DNA of 8,915 nucleotides from an uncultured cyanobacterium (GCA_903819605.1 CAIJEA010000555.1:1-8915); one strand, 5' to 3'; numbered from the stretch's first letter, positions 1 to 4,986 are shown. The notes: generated by a model from the sequence alone, not told the origin. Numbers and translations are program-made.

Positions 1-335
1 CAGTCGCACTTAGAGCCATCGGAAATAAAAATCTCGGAAGCGTCAATATCACAGCCTCTCGCCTGAAAATCATTTGCGGCAATCTTTTCACGCAACCATG
101 CGTAGCCTTGTTCGGGGCCATATCCCTTAAATGAACTGCGATCGCCCATATCTTCAACCGCTTTGATCATGGCATCACGACATGCCTCTGGCAAGGGTTC
201 GGTGACATCGCCAATGCCAAGACGGATCACTTTTGCGTCAGGATTTGCCTCGATAAAGGCGTTTACCCGTCTTGCAATTTCGGGAAACAGGTAGCCTGCC
301 TTGAGTTTGAGATAGTTGTCGTTAACGGTAGCCAT
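1..335 (-). CDS. dapL: LL-diaminopimelate aminotransferase, N-terminal part (cut by window edge)
   Basis: The minus-strand frame opens with ATG at 335-333 and stays open for 111 codons to the window edge. It begins MATVNDNYLKLKAGYLFPEI and contains IRLGIGDVTEPLP, then GYGPEQGYAWLREKIA, then EIFISDGSKCD. These are hallmark N-terminal stretches of the class I/II PLP-dependent aminotransferase DapL, which makes LL-2,6-diaminopimelate from tetrahydrodipicolinate and glutamate for lysine and peptidoglycan synthesis in the cytosol. The family is usually about 410 residues, so roughly the first quarter is visible and the PLP lysine lies outside the window. No clear Shine-Dalgarno sequence precedes the ATG, which is common in cyanobacteria. 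A HIP1 site lies inside the gene at 138-145. The family assignment is confident. Completeness of the gene cannot be judged here. Confidence 0.93.
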   Translation of the reverse strand, partial: MATVNDNYLKLKAGYLFPEIARRVNAFIEANPDAKVIRLGIGDVTEPLPEACRDAMIKAVEDMGDRSSFKGYGPEQGYAWLREKIAANDFQARGCDIDASEIFISDGSKCD

Positions 336-363
336 GATGGATGAGTTAATCTTTTTTGATTTT

Positions 364-392
364 TGTATAGTTTTATATTATGCCTTTATGAA
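364..392 (-). promoter_or_regulatory. possible sigma70-type promoter for dapL
   Basis: Read on the minus strand, TTCATA (392-387) and TATACA (369-364) are separated by 17 bases and lie about 29 bases before the dapL ATG. Each hexamer matches the consensus at only 4 of 6 positions, and the region is AT-rich, so this is only a candidate. The nearby CATAAT is an alternative -10 element. Confidence 0.25.
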
Positions 393-413
393 GTTACTAA
401 GTCACCAAAAGCT

Positions 414-479
414 CTAATAGACTTCATCATGACTGCCCATATCTACTAGCAAAATCACCATTTCTAGGAGTTTTTCATC
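414..479 (-). pseudogene. remnant C-terminus of a RelE/YafQ-type toxin
   Basis: On the minus strand, in the frame one base off the upstream antitoxin, the sequence reads DEKLLEMVILLVDMGSHDEVY and then TAG at 416-414. A TAG also lies immediately upstream in this frame, so there is no start and no N-terminal part. Type II mRNA interferase toxins of the RelE/YafQ family commonly end in a hydrophobic strand followed by GSHDEVY or GTHDEVY, and are normally 85-95 residues encoded directly after the antitoxin. About 21 residues survive here, joined directly to the antitoxin 3' end. This fits an internal deletion that removed most of the toxin. The ATG at 478-476 in the third frame gives only four codons before a stop. 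The match is from memory of the family and was not searched. Confidence 0.6.
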
Positions 480-681
480 CTAGTAAGTCTGCTATTAAGT
501 CATCGACAGAACCTCTTTTTGCTGTGCTATCTTTAAAAGCTTGTTGTACTTCTTGAGCGTTAGCCAAAATTTCAGCCCGTCGATTCTCAATTCGTCGCTT
601 ACGGATTAACTCAAATAAATAGTCCTGATCTTCTATTGACAAACTCTCAATAGAATCAATTATCTCTTGAAAAACTAGCAT
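475..681 (-). CDS. small antitoxin-like protein (orphan, toxin deleted)
   Basis: This is a 68-residue protein that starts LVFQEIIDSIESLSIEDQDY and ends SVDDLIADLLG. It is strongly charged and helical, with an RKRRIENRRAE segment near residues 27-37. The pattern 'xxIESLSxEDQxxLFELIRKRRIExRRxE' followed by 'AKRGSxxDLxADLL' is typical of small cyanobacterial antitoxins encoded upstream of RelE/YafQ-type toxins. By family analogy it would bind its toxin and repress its own operon. The start is well supported: AAGGAG at 692-687 sits 5 bases before the ATG. The gene lies 27 bp after the DUF433 gene on the same strand, so the two are probably cotranscribed. Immediately downstream only a fragment of the toxin remains, so this antitoxin has no intact partner in the window. 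The C-terminus, which usually runs one to three acidic residues further, appears clipped at the deletion joint. Confidence 0.72.
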   Translation of the reverse strand: MLVFQEIIDSIESLSIEDQDYLFELIRKRRIENRRAEILANAQEVQQAFKDSTAKRGSVDDLIADLLG

Positions 682-686
682 ATTGA

Positions 687-692
687 CTCCTT
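687..692 (-). promoter_or_regulatory. strong Shine-Dalgarno of the antitoxin-like gene
   Basis: AAGGAG on the minus strand sits 5 bases upstream of the ATG at 681-679. It is among the best ribosome binding sites in this window and it fixes the start. It lies between the DUF433 stop (711-709) and the antitoxin start, consistent with both genes sharing one transcript. Confidence 0.75.
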
Positions 693-708
693 AATTAATA
701 TAGAACCT

Positions 709-1020
709 TTACAGAACTCCTTGCGCTTTCATCCTGATATAACAAGGCGATCGCATAGATTGGCTAGTACTTTTTGGGACTTGCTCCCATTCTTCTTTGA
801 TTTCTTGGTCAATTTCTTTTTGATGGTCGAAGTAATAACCCATTGCTGCATGGGCTTCGGCAGGTGTTAGGTAAAGGTGTTGACGACATATTTCTTCGAC
901 TGACCAGCCATAGGCGAGATAGTCCATGACAATTTGCGCTACTCGAATGCGTGGTAAGCGTTGTAGTCTGGCGGGTTGGTTGTCGCTTTTTTCGATATGT
1001 GGATAACTTAGAGCTAGCAT
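709..1020 (-). CDS. DUF433 family protein (putative antitoxin)
   Basis: A 103-residue protein. Its core reads PRIRVAQIVMDYLAYGWSVE, then EEICRQHLYLTPAEAHAAMGYYFDHQKEID (about residues 23-72). This matches the DUF433 pattern of 'RIRV-x-I-V-x-x-Y-x-x-G-x-S-x-EEI' followed by 'LT-x-A-x-x-HAA-x-x-YY-x-DH-x-x-EID'. DUF433 proteins carry a winged-helix-like fold and are widely paired with PIN-like DUF5615 proteins as presumed antitoxins. The usual partner begins right after or overlaps the DUF433 stop. Here only 27 bp separate the stop from an unrelated antitoxin-like gene, so no partner is present. The C-terminal 'IRMKAQGVL' is the normal family ending, so the gene itself looks intact. No strong Shine-Dalgarno precedes the ATG. 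It is transcribed away from the ATPase gene at 1286. A DNA-binding or antitoxin role is inferred from the family only. Confidence 0.75.
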   Translation of the reverse strand: MLALSYPHIEKSDNQPARLQRLPRIRVAQIVMDYLAYGWSVEEICRQHLYLTPAEAHAAMGYYFDHQKEIDQEIKEEWEQVPKSTSQSMRSPCYIRMKAQGVL

Positions 1021-1285
1021 GATATTTTGCTTTTCTTTAGCTAAGTTGTCATATTTTTACAGTATAGTCTTGACTAATATTAACAAGTTTTGCTTAGATG
1101 ATCATCTGCTCATAATGTTTCTGTCTCAAATTGCAAAAAGCTTTCATGAGACATCCCAAATATAGAATGAGAATGGGACATAAGTTAGTGGATTACGTTG
1201 GCTTAGTAAGATTTAGTAGGAAATATCGAACATTTACAAACATATTTTGATTTTATATATAAAAAAATTAATGAGATAACACGGA
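1021..1285. other. divergent intergenic region between the DUF433 gene and the ATPase gene
   Basis: This 265-bp AT-rich spacer separates two divergent transcripts. On the plus side it contains a near-consensus promoter at 1233-1261. On the minus side a TATACT -10-like hexamer lies upstream of the DUF433 start, but the nearest -35-like TTGTTA is only 14 bases from it, so it was not called. A perfect 12-bp palindrome, AGATGATCATCT, lies at 1096-1107 and could be an operator or chance. No ORF or RNA gene was recognised. Confidence 0.5.
1233..1261 (+). promoter_or_regulatory. near-consensus sigma70-type promoter for the ATPase-TOPRIM cassette
   Basis: TTTACA (1233-1238), a 17-base spacer, and TATATA (1256-1261) lie 24 bases upstream of the ATPase ATG, predicting a short leader of about 18 bases. 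The spacing is optimal and both hexamers are close to consensus. The surrounding AT-richness raises the chance-match rate. It suggests the cassette is transcribed from its own promoter. Confidence 0.55.
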
Positions 1286-2467
1286 ATGAAACTAGATTTA
1301 ATGTATTACTGTCAAAATGATGATTTACCTGATAAGTGGCTTCTAGAAGGATGTCGATTAGGAAATATCAACTTGATTGTTGGTAAAAATGCATCAGGCA
1401 AAACAAAAACTCTTAGAGCCATCAATCTCATAGCGTCATTACTATCTGGTGAAGTAGATGGTACTAAAACGATTCTTCTTTCAAGAGAATCAAGAGAATG
1501 GACACTTATCTTTGATTCCCATGATGACACACAAAAGAGAACTTACATCTTAAAATTTAAAAATGGAAAAGTTGTTGAAGAAAGTTTTACAATTGGCTCA
1601 AAGAAATATTTAGATCGTAATCAATCTGGGGAAGGAAGAGTATGGGCTGAGAAGTTGCAAGAAGAAATCGATTTTCAGACTCCTATTTATGAAGTAGCTG
1701 CTCTAAAGCGTCGTGATTCTATTCAGCATCCTTTTTTTGAAGATCTTTATATTTGGGCAAGTTCCTTACGTTACTATCAGTTTGGGACAGAGTTAGGCAA
1801 AAGAAAACTCATGCTTAATACCAAAAATCTTAACTCTATCAGAGAAAATATTGATTTTAAGAATGCTGGTCATGTGGTTAATATTTTTGTTTTAGGCAAA
1901 GAAGAATTAGGAGGCAACTTTATTGATGCAATAAAATTAGACATGGGATTAATAGGATACAAAATATCCGATATTGGAACTAAATCCCCCATTTCCGAAG
2001 ACCCAGTCCAAGAGGGTGATCTTCAATGTTTATATATTCAGGAGGTTGATTTGTTTGAAAAAACAGAACAAAGATATATGTCTCAAGGTCTTTTTAGAGC
2101 CTTATCTCTAATAATTCAAATCAACTATTCGCTTCTTGCTGAAAAGCCTAGTTGTATATTGATTGATGATATTGGTGAAGGTCTAGATTTTGAGAGAGCT
2201 TCAGCTATGATTAAAGTACTGATTAGCAAAGCAGAATCTGGTTTAGTACAACTAATAATGACCACTAATGATCGCTTTATTATGAATGGTGTCCCTCTTG
2301 AATACTGGTCAGTGATTGAGCGCAAATCTGGCTTGGCAAAACTTCATAACATTTATAATTCAAAGCAAATTTTTGACGACTTCAAGTTTACGGGATTGAA
2401 TAATTTCGATTTTTTCTCTTCTCAGTTTTATCTTGATGGATTTGGTGAAGAGGAGATAGAAAATTAG
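1286..2467 (+). CDS. ABC/AAA15-type ATPase, first gene of a putative two-gene defence cassette
   Basis: A 393-residue soluble protein with an OLD/SMC-like ATP-binding cassette interrupted by a family-specific central region. Residues 24-40 (RLGNINLIVGKNASGKT) hold the first strand and the Walker A motif GKNASGKT at 33-40. Residues 264-271 (YMSQGLFR) occupy the place of the ABC signature. Residues 290-301 (CILIDDIGEGLD) are Walker B and the D-loop, with D294 as the Mg-coordinating acid. Residues 323-334 (LIMTTNDRFIMN) correspond to the switch region. Residues from about 55 to 255 match no domain recognised here and may form the lid or partner-binding part. Two positions depart from the canonical ABC pattern: D295 stands where the catalytic glutamate usually is, and N328 where the switch histidine is. 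The stop TAG shares its last base with the GTG of the next gene, so the two products are almost certainly made together. Family relatives pair with TOPRIM nucleases in phage defence. The function here is inferred. There is only a weak Shine-Dalgarno. The reading frame contains no HIP1 site. Confidence 0.85.
   Translation: MKLDLMYYCQNDDLPDKWLLEGCRLGNINLIVGKNASGKTKTLRAINLIASLLSGEVDGTKTILLSRESREWTLIFDSHDDTQKRTYILKFKNGKVVEESFTIGSKKYLDRNQSGEGRVWAEKLQEEIDFQTPIYEVAALKRRDSIQHPFFEDLYIWASSLRYYQFGTELGKRKLMLNTKNLNSIRENIDFKNAGHVVNIFVLGKEELGGNFIDAIKLDMGLIGYKISDIGTKSPISEDPVQEGDLQCLYIQEVDLFEKTEQRYMSQGLFRALSLIIQINYSLLAEKPSCILIDDIGEGLDFERASAMIKVLISKAESGLVQLIMTTNDRFIMNGVPLEYWSVIERKSGLAKLHNIYNSKQIFDDFKFTGLNNFDFFSSQFYLDGFGEEEIEN
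2451..2455 (+). promoter_or_regulatory. internal Shine-Dalgarno deciding the GTG start of the TOPRIM-like gene
   Basis: AGGAG, preceded by GA, lies inside the last codons of the ATPase gene, 11 bases before the GTG at 2467. With the one-base TAGTG overlap this supports GTG as the true start and suggests translational coupling between the two genes. Confidence 0.5.
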
Positions 2468-3168
2468 TGAAAAGACTGGCGATTTTTGTAGAGGGGCAAA
2501 CAGAGAAAATTTTTGTTAGAAAATTACTTGAAGAGATTGCGGGTAAAAGCAACATTGCTATTGCTGAGCAAGATATGCAAGGCAAACAGAATAGTAGATT
2601 CACCGCATTGACTATGAGCGATCCTGTTACTGCTCAAACCAAATATTACGTTCTAATATGTAACTCTGGCAGTGATAATAGTGTTGTTTCTGATATCCGT
2701 GACCAGTATGCTAGTTTGGTTAGCTCTGGTTACAGTAAAATAATTGGCTTAAGAGACGTTTATCCAATCCCAATTGCAGACAAGGGTATTTTAGAGCGCA
2801 GTTTACGCACAGTATTACCAAGAGGAAGTGTTTCTTCACACGTAGTACTTGCTATAATGGAAGTAGAAGCATGGTTCTTGGCAGAGTGGAAACACTTTGT
2901 GAAGATTGACATAAACCTTACTCTATCGTTAATTCAGTCAAGTTTAGGGTTTAATCCTGAAGTAGACAATATGGAGGATAGAAATCATCCTGCCGAAGAT
3001 TTACATCAAGTTTATCAGCTTGTGGGTAAATCTTATAGAAAAAAAGAGAATCAGGTAAATAGAGTAGTCTCAAATTTAGATTACGAATTTTTATACTTAC
3101 AGCTTGCTGGCATTGTCCCAAGTCTTGGGAAATTTATTAGCTATATTGATGACTTTATGATGCTTTAG
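2467..3168 (+). CDS. TOPRIM/DUF4276-like protein, second gene of the cassette (putative effector nuclease)
   Basis: A 233-residue protein starting at GTG: MKRLAIFVEGQTEKIFVRKL. The opening strand followed by VEGQTE (E9, E13) is the first acidic motif of TOPRIM-like folds, as in the DUF4276 and OLD/RloB groups. The second region is KIIGLRDVYP (residues 91-100, D97). The third is AIMEVEAWFLAE (129-140, with E132, E134 and E140), the 'EAWFLA' block typical of DUF4276-type proteins. The C-terminus (about 200-233) is helical and has no recognisable domain. TOPRIM nucleases paired with ABC-type ATPases act as effectors in several anti-phage systems, for example AriB in PARIS. A nuclease or other phosphoryl-transfer role is inferred here, not shown. 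The central motif is RDVY and not the usual DxD, so metal binding may differ. The gene overlaps the ATPase stop by one base and the pair forms one operon. No signal peptide or membrane segment is seen. The exact family name is uncertain. Confidence 0.72.
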   Translation: MKRLAIFVEGQTEKIFVRKLLEEIAGKSNIAIAEQDMQGKQNSRFTALTMSDPVTAQTKYYVLICNSGSDNSVVSDIRDQYASLVSSGYSKIIGLRDVYPIPIADKGILERSLRTVLPRGSVSSHVVLAIMEVEAWFLAEWKHFVKIDINLTLSLIQSSLGFNPEVDNMEDRNHPAEDLHQVYQLVGKSYRKKENQVNRVVSNLDYEFLYLQLAGIVPSLGKFISYIDDFMML

Positions 3169-3251
3169 TTGCGATCGCATTTTCTGAAGCTTTTTCCAAG
3201 CAGCCTCATTACCAGTTTTTGCCTTTACCGCATTACTAATTAGGCGATCGC
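3169..3251. other. short spacer with two HIP1 sites
   Basis: GCGATCGC occurs at 3171-3178 and 3243-3250. The second sits within a perfect 14-bp palindrome, TAGGCGATCGCCTA (3241-3254), which also contains the stop codon of the minus-strand ORF that follows. The minus-strand reading of this spacer, beginning with GDRLISNAVKAK, looks protein-like, but it has no start and runs antisense into the preceding gene. It may be debris of a lost gene. No clear terminator for the cassette was found here. Confidence 0.4.
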
Positions 3252-3524
3252 CTATCGATCATATACTTCTGGCTCAACATCTGGAACCCTAGCCAAAATC
3301 GCCTCATACTTTGCCCGACTTCCCCTCTTAGCCCGTTCCTTAAGATAACCCTCAGTAATCAAAGCCGCAATTTTTTCATCATTCTCCAAAGACTCAAACT
3401 GCTCGGTTTGCGTAGACGTTTCCGCAAAATCACATCGCCCAGCACACAGCTTTCTCACCCTCATACTTTTGAGGTCATATTCTGGTCTAAGCTCATCTTC
3501 CATTTCTAGATCCGATGACTGCAT
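3252..3524 (-). pseudogene. chimeric antitoxin-like ORF (two small-protein families joined)
   Basis: A 90-residue minus-strand frame. Residues 7-29 (LEMEDELRPEYDLKSMRVRK and on to LCAGR) resemble the start of a common cyanobacterial CopG-like antitoxin family ('ELRPEYDLKSLRVRKLGxGR'). Residues from about 43 to the end (FESLENDEKIAALITEGYLK, then RAKRGSRAKYEAILARVPDV and EPEVYDR) resemble the C-terminal half of another small antitoxin-like family that usually ends 'VPDVEPExYDRL'. The joint, near residues 30-42, resembles neither. The last residue, usually Leu, is replaced by a stop inside a HIP1 palindrome. Neither candidate start (ATG at 3524 or the internal ATG at 3503) has a convincing ribosome site. 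The best reading is a deletion fusion of two neighbouring antitoxin genes, now without a toxin partner. It could still be a small expressed protein. Family resemblances are from memory. Confidence 0.45.
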
Positions 3525-3561
3525 ACATTTGCGGCTTTGTTGTTATCCCAATCAAATTGCA

Positions 3562-3978
3562 TGAAGATATTATAAATGTCAAGTTATCATCAATCAACAT
3601 ACGAAAGAGGTCATCTGCTTATTCTTTGGCAAGGGTAGTCAGCATGATTTCAAACTCTTCCAAGTTTCGGGGGTTCACTTCCATCCTGAAACTGAGAATT
3701 TGCAAGACAAATGGTATCCAGCCATCCAAAAGCTACATGCCAATAGTTGGTTGCCCGTTAAAAAGCCAAAAGGCAGTACTCTAAGTCAAAACAAAAAACT
3801 GTCAAACCGTAAACTTGCTAGAGAAAGGATTTGCATTGAGTATATCAATCGCCGATTTAAAATCTTTAGAATTCTGGTTGAACGCTCCCGCAATCGCCGT
3901 CATCGCTATGGGTTACGGTGTAATTTGATTGCCGCTTTGTCCAATTATGAATTGGCTCAAATGGTTGCTCATTTTTAA
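3562..3978 (+). pseudogene. IS5-type transposase, 3' remnant
   Basis: Starting just after an in-frame TGA (3562-3564) the frame reads RYYKCQVIINQHTKEVICLF, then GKGSQHDFKLFQ, then LQDKWYPAIQKLHANSWLPV, KKPKGSTLS, NRKLARERICIEYINRRFKI, and finally RNRRHRYGLRCNLIAALSNYELA, ending at TAA 3976-3978. This is the C-terminal half of an IS5-superfamily DDE transposase. The second catalytic Asp (in QDKWYP, usually ADxGYQG) and the Glu (in RICIEYIN, usually VEHVN) can still be placed. The first Asp and the whole N-terminal DNA-binding part are missing, and no start codon precedes the conserved part. In the QDKWYP block the usual GYQG has changed, so the copy has decayed. Its 3' end lies 30 bp before trmJ, and TTTGCAAGAGGTCTATTA (3979-3996) may hold what is left of the right terminal repeat. 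No matching left repeat was found. Confidence 0.8.
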
Positions 3979-4008
3979 TTTGCAAGAGGTCTATTAAAAC
4001 TCAAGACT

Positions 4009-4758
4009 ATGTCAAATATAAGAATCATACTAGTAGAAACGGCGGGGGCACGGAACCTTGGCTCAGTGGCGCGAGTTATGAAAAACTTTGGACTATCGGA
4101 ATTGTGGCTAGTTAATCCAAAGTGCGATCGCCATAGCGAAGAAGCAAGACATATGGCAGTTCATGCTCCTGAAATTTTGGACAAAGCAACGATCGTCAAT
4201 AGTTTGCCTCAAGCGCTGATAGGATGCCAAAGAGCGATCGCCACCGCAGGGCGCATCGACAAGGGTGAAATGAAAGTGACTACGCCGCCCAAAGGTCTAA
4301 GTTGGCTTTCTCAAGTGAAAACCAGTGCGATCGTATTTGGGGCGGAGGATCGTGGCTTAAGCAATACTGAAATTCAACATTGCCAACAGGTGATGCGAAT
4401 TCCAGTAAATCCAGACTATCCTTCGCTAAATTTGGCTCAAGCTGTAGGTATTTGTTGCTATCAATTGCAACTGCTGCATGAAGATCCCCAATGTCAAGAA
4501 AATTTGACTAGCCAAATCGCGCAAGATTTGATAAAGTCAGCACCCATAGACCTTGCAACCCGCGAAGACATAGAAGCTTGCTACCAGCAACTTGAAGCAG
4601 TATTGCTCAAGATCGGCTATGTTTATCCACATACTGCCGCGCATCGGTTGCGAAAGTTTCGCCATATCTTCGATCGCGCAAATCTGAGTCCATCAGAGGT
4701 TGCCATGCTACGAGGAATTGTGCGTCAAGTTAACTGGGCTACGGCTCATCTTGACTAG
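4009..4758 (+). CDS. trmJ: tRNA (cytidine/uridine-2'-O)-methyltransferase, TrmJ family
   Basis: A 249-residue SPOUT-fold RNA methyltransferase, close to the length of E. coli TrmJ. TrmJ methylates the 2'-hydroxyl of tRNA position 32 with S-adenosylmethionine in the cytosol. Motif 1 is NLGSVARVMKNFG (16-28, with N16 and R22). Motif 2 is FGAEDRGLSN (110-119). Motif 3 is IPVNPDYPSLNLAQAVGI (131-148), the trefoil-knot SAM-binding loop. The C-terminal extension LLKIGYVYPHTAAHRLRKFR (199-218), then FDRANLSPSEVAMLRGIVRQ (221-240), is characteristic of TrmJ as opposed to TrmH or TrmL. The ATG follows a decayed transposase by 30 bp with no Shine-Dalgarno and no clear promoter, so its original upstream region may have been replaced by the insertion. 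The protein itself looks complete. A strong hairpin terminator lies 70 bp downstream. HIP1 sites lie within the gene, as in the flanking chromosome. tRNA substrate specificity is inferred from the family. Confidence 0.9.
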   Translation: MSNIRIILVETAGARNLGSVARVMKNFGLSELWLVNPKCDRHSEEARHMAVHAPEILDKATIVNSLPQALIGCQRAIATAGRIDKGEMKVTTPPKGLSWLSQVKTSAIVFGAEDRGLSNTEIQHCQQVMRIPVNPDYPSLNLAQAVGICCYQLQLLHEDPQCQENLTSQIAQDLIKSAPIDLATREDIEACYQQLEAVLLKIGYVYPHTAAHRLRKFRHIFDRANLSPSEVAMLRGIVRQVNWATAHLD

Positions 4759-4828
4759 TTCCTAGATTTATGGCAAAGGCATTAATCTAGTGGCAAATAA
4801 GTACCTTGGTCGAATTAAAAAACAGATC

Positions 4829-4867
4829 AAAACCTGCGCCGCCCGCGCAGCAGGCGGCGCAGGTTTT
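4829..4867 (+). terminator. perfect 15-bp hairpin terminator downstream of trmJ
   Basis: Left arm 4829-4843 (AAAACCTGCGCCGCC) pairs perfectly with right arm 4853-4867 around a 9-base loop, CGCGCAGCA. The A-run on the left and T-run on the right make it a plausible bidirectional intrinsic terminator, although GGGG interrupts before the next T-run. It lies between two genes read in the same direction, so it should separate trmJ from the hydrolase transcript. The loop is nearly the same as in the hairpin at 6558-6594, whose stem sequence is different. Confidence 0.75.
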
Positions 4868-4904
4868 GGGGTTTTATGTTTAATTACGCCTAGCTACTTA
4901 TCTC

Positions 4905-4933
4905 GTAAAAGCCATGCTTTGCAGAGCTTTTAC
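4905..4933. repeat. 8-bp inverted repeat upstream of the serine hydrolase gene
   Basis: GTAAAAGC (4905-4912) and GCTTTTAC (4926-4933) are perfect reverse complements around a 13-base spacer, about 55 bp before the GTG start. It could be an operator, a weak terminator or an mRNA leader structure. Nothing in the sequence decides between these. Confidence 0.4.
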
Positions 4934-4986
4934 AAAATTATTTGGGTTTGAGTAGAGACATTCTTGTATCGGAGTTATAAATAGCA

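Larger units (their letters stand above)
4759..4986. other. intergenic region between trmJ and the serine hydrolase gene
   Basis: It holds the terminator at 4829-4867 and a second hairpin at 4905-4933. A short inverted pair CTAGATT/AATCTAG (4762-4768 and 4784-4790) and two copies of TGGCAAA (4771-4777, 4791-4797) are also visible but weak. TATAAA at 4976-4981 lies only 5 bases before the GTG start. No convincing -35/-10 pair was found. Confidence 0.4.

Noticed and set aside
413..424. CTAATAGACTTC at 413-424 resembles the reverse complement of GAGGTCTATTA near the IS remnant end (3986-3996), suggesting a left terminal repeat about 3.6 kb away
   Set aside because: The match is about 10 bases with one mismatch, and it falls within the toxin remnant coding sequence. 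Chance is the simpler explanation.
1096..1107. Perfect 12-bp palindrome AGATGATCATCT in the divergent spacer
   Set aside because: Noted as a possible operator only. One short palindrome in AT-rich DNA without a second copy is not enough to call a binding site.
1312..1530. Minus-strand open frame inside the ATPase gene (similar ones at 2125-2325 and 2388-2603)
   Set aside because: Antisense shadows of the cassette genes, without ribosome sites or protein-like composition.
3241..3254. 14-bp palindrome TAGGCGATCGCCTA as a recombination or attachment site
   Set aside because: It is a HIP1 octamer with matching flanks. HIP1 is abundant throughout the window.
3515..3784. Open plus-strand frame of 89 codons overlapping the transposase remnant
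   Set aside because: It runs out of frame with the recognisable transposase sequence and its translation resembles no known protein. The transposase frame explains the region.
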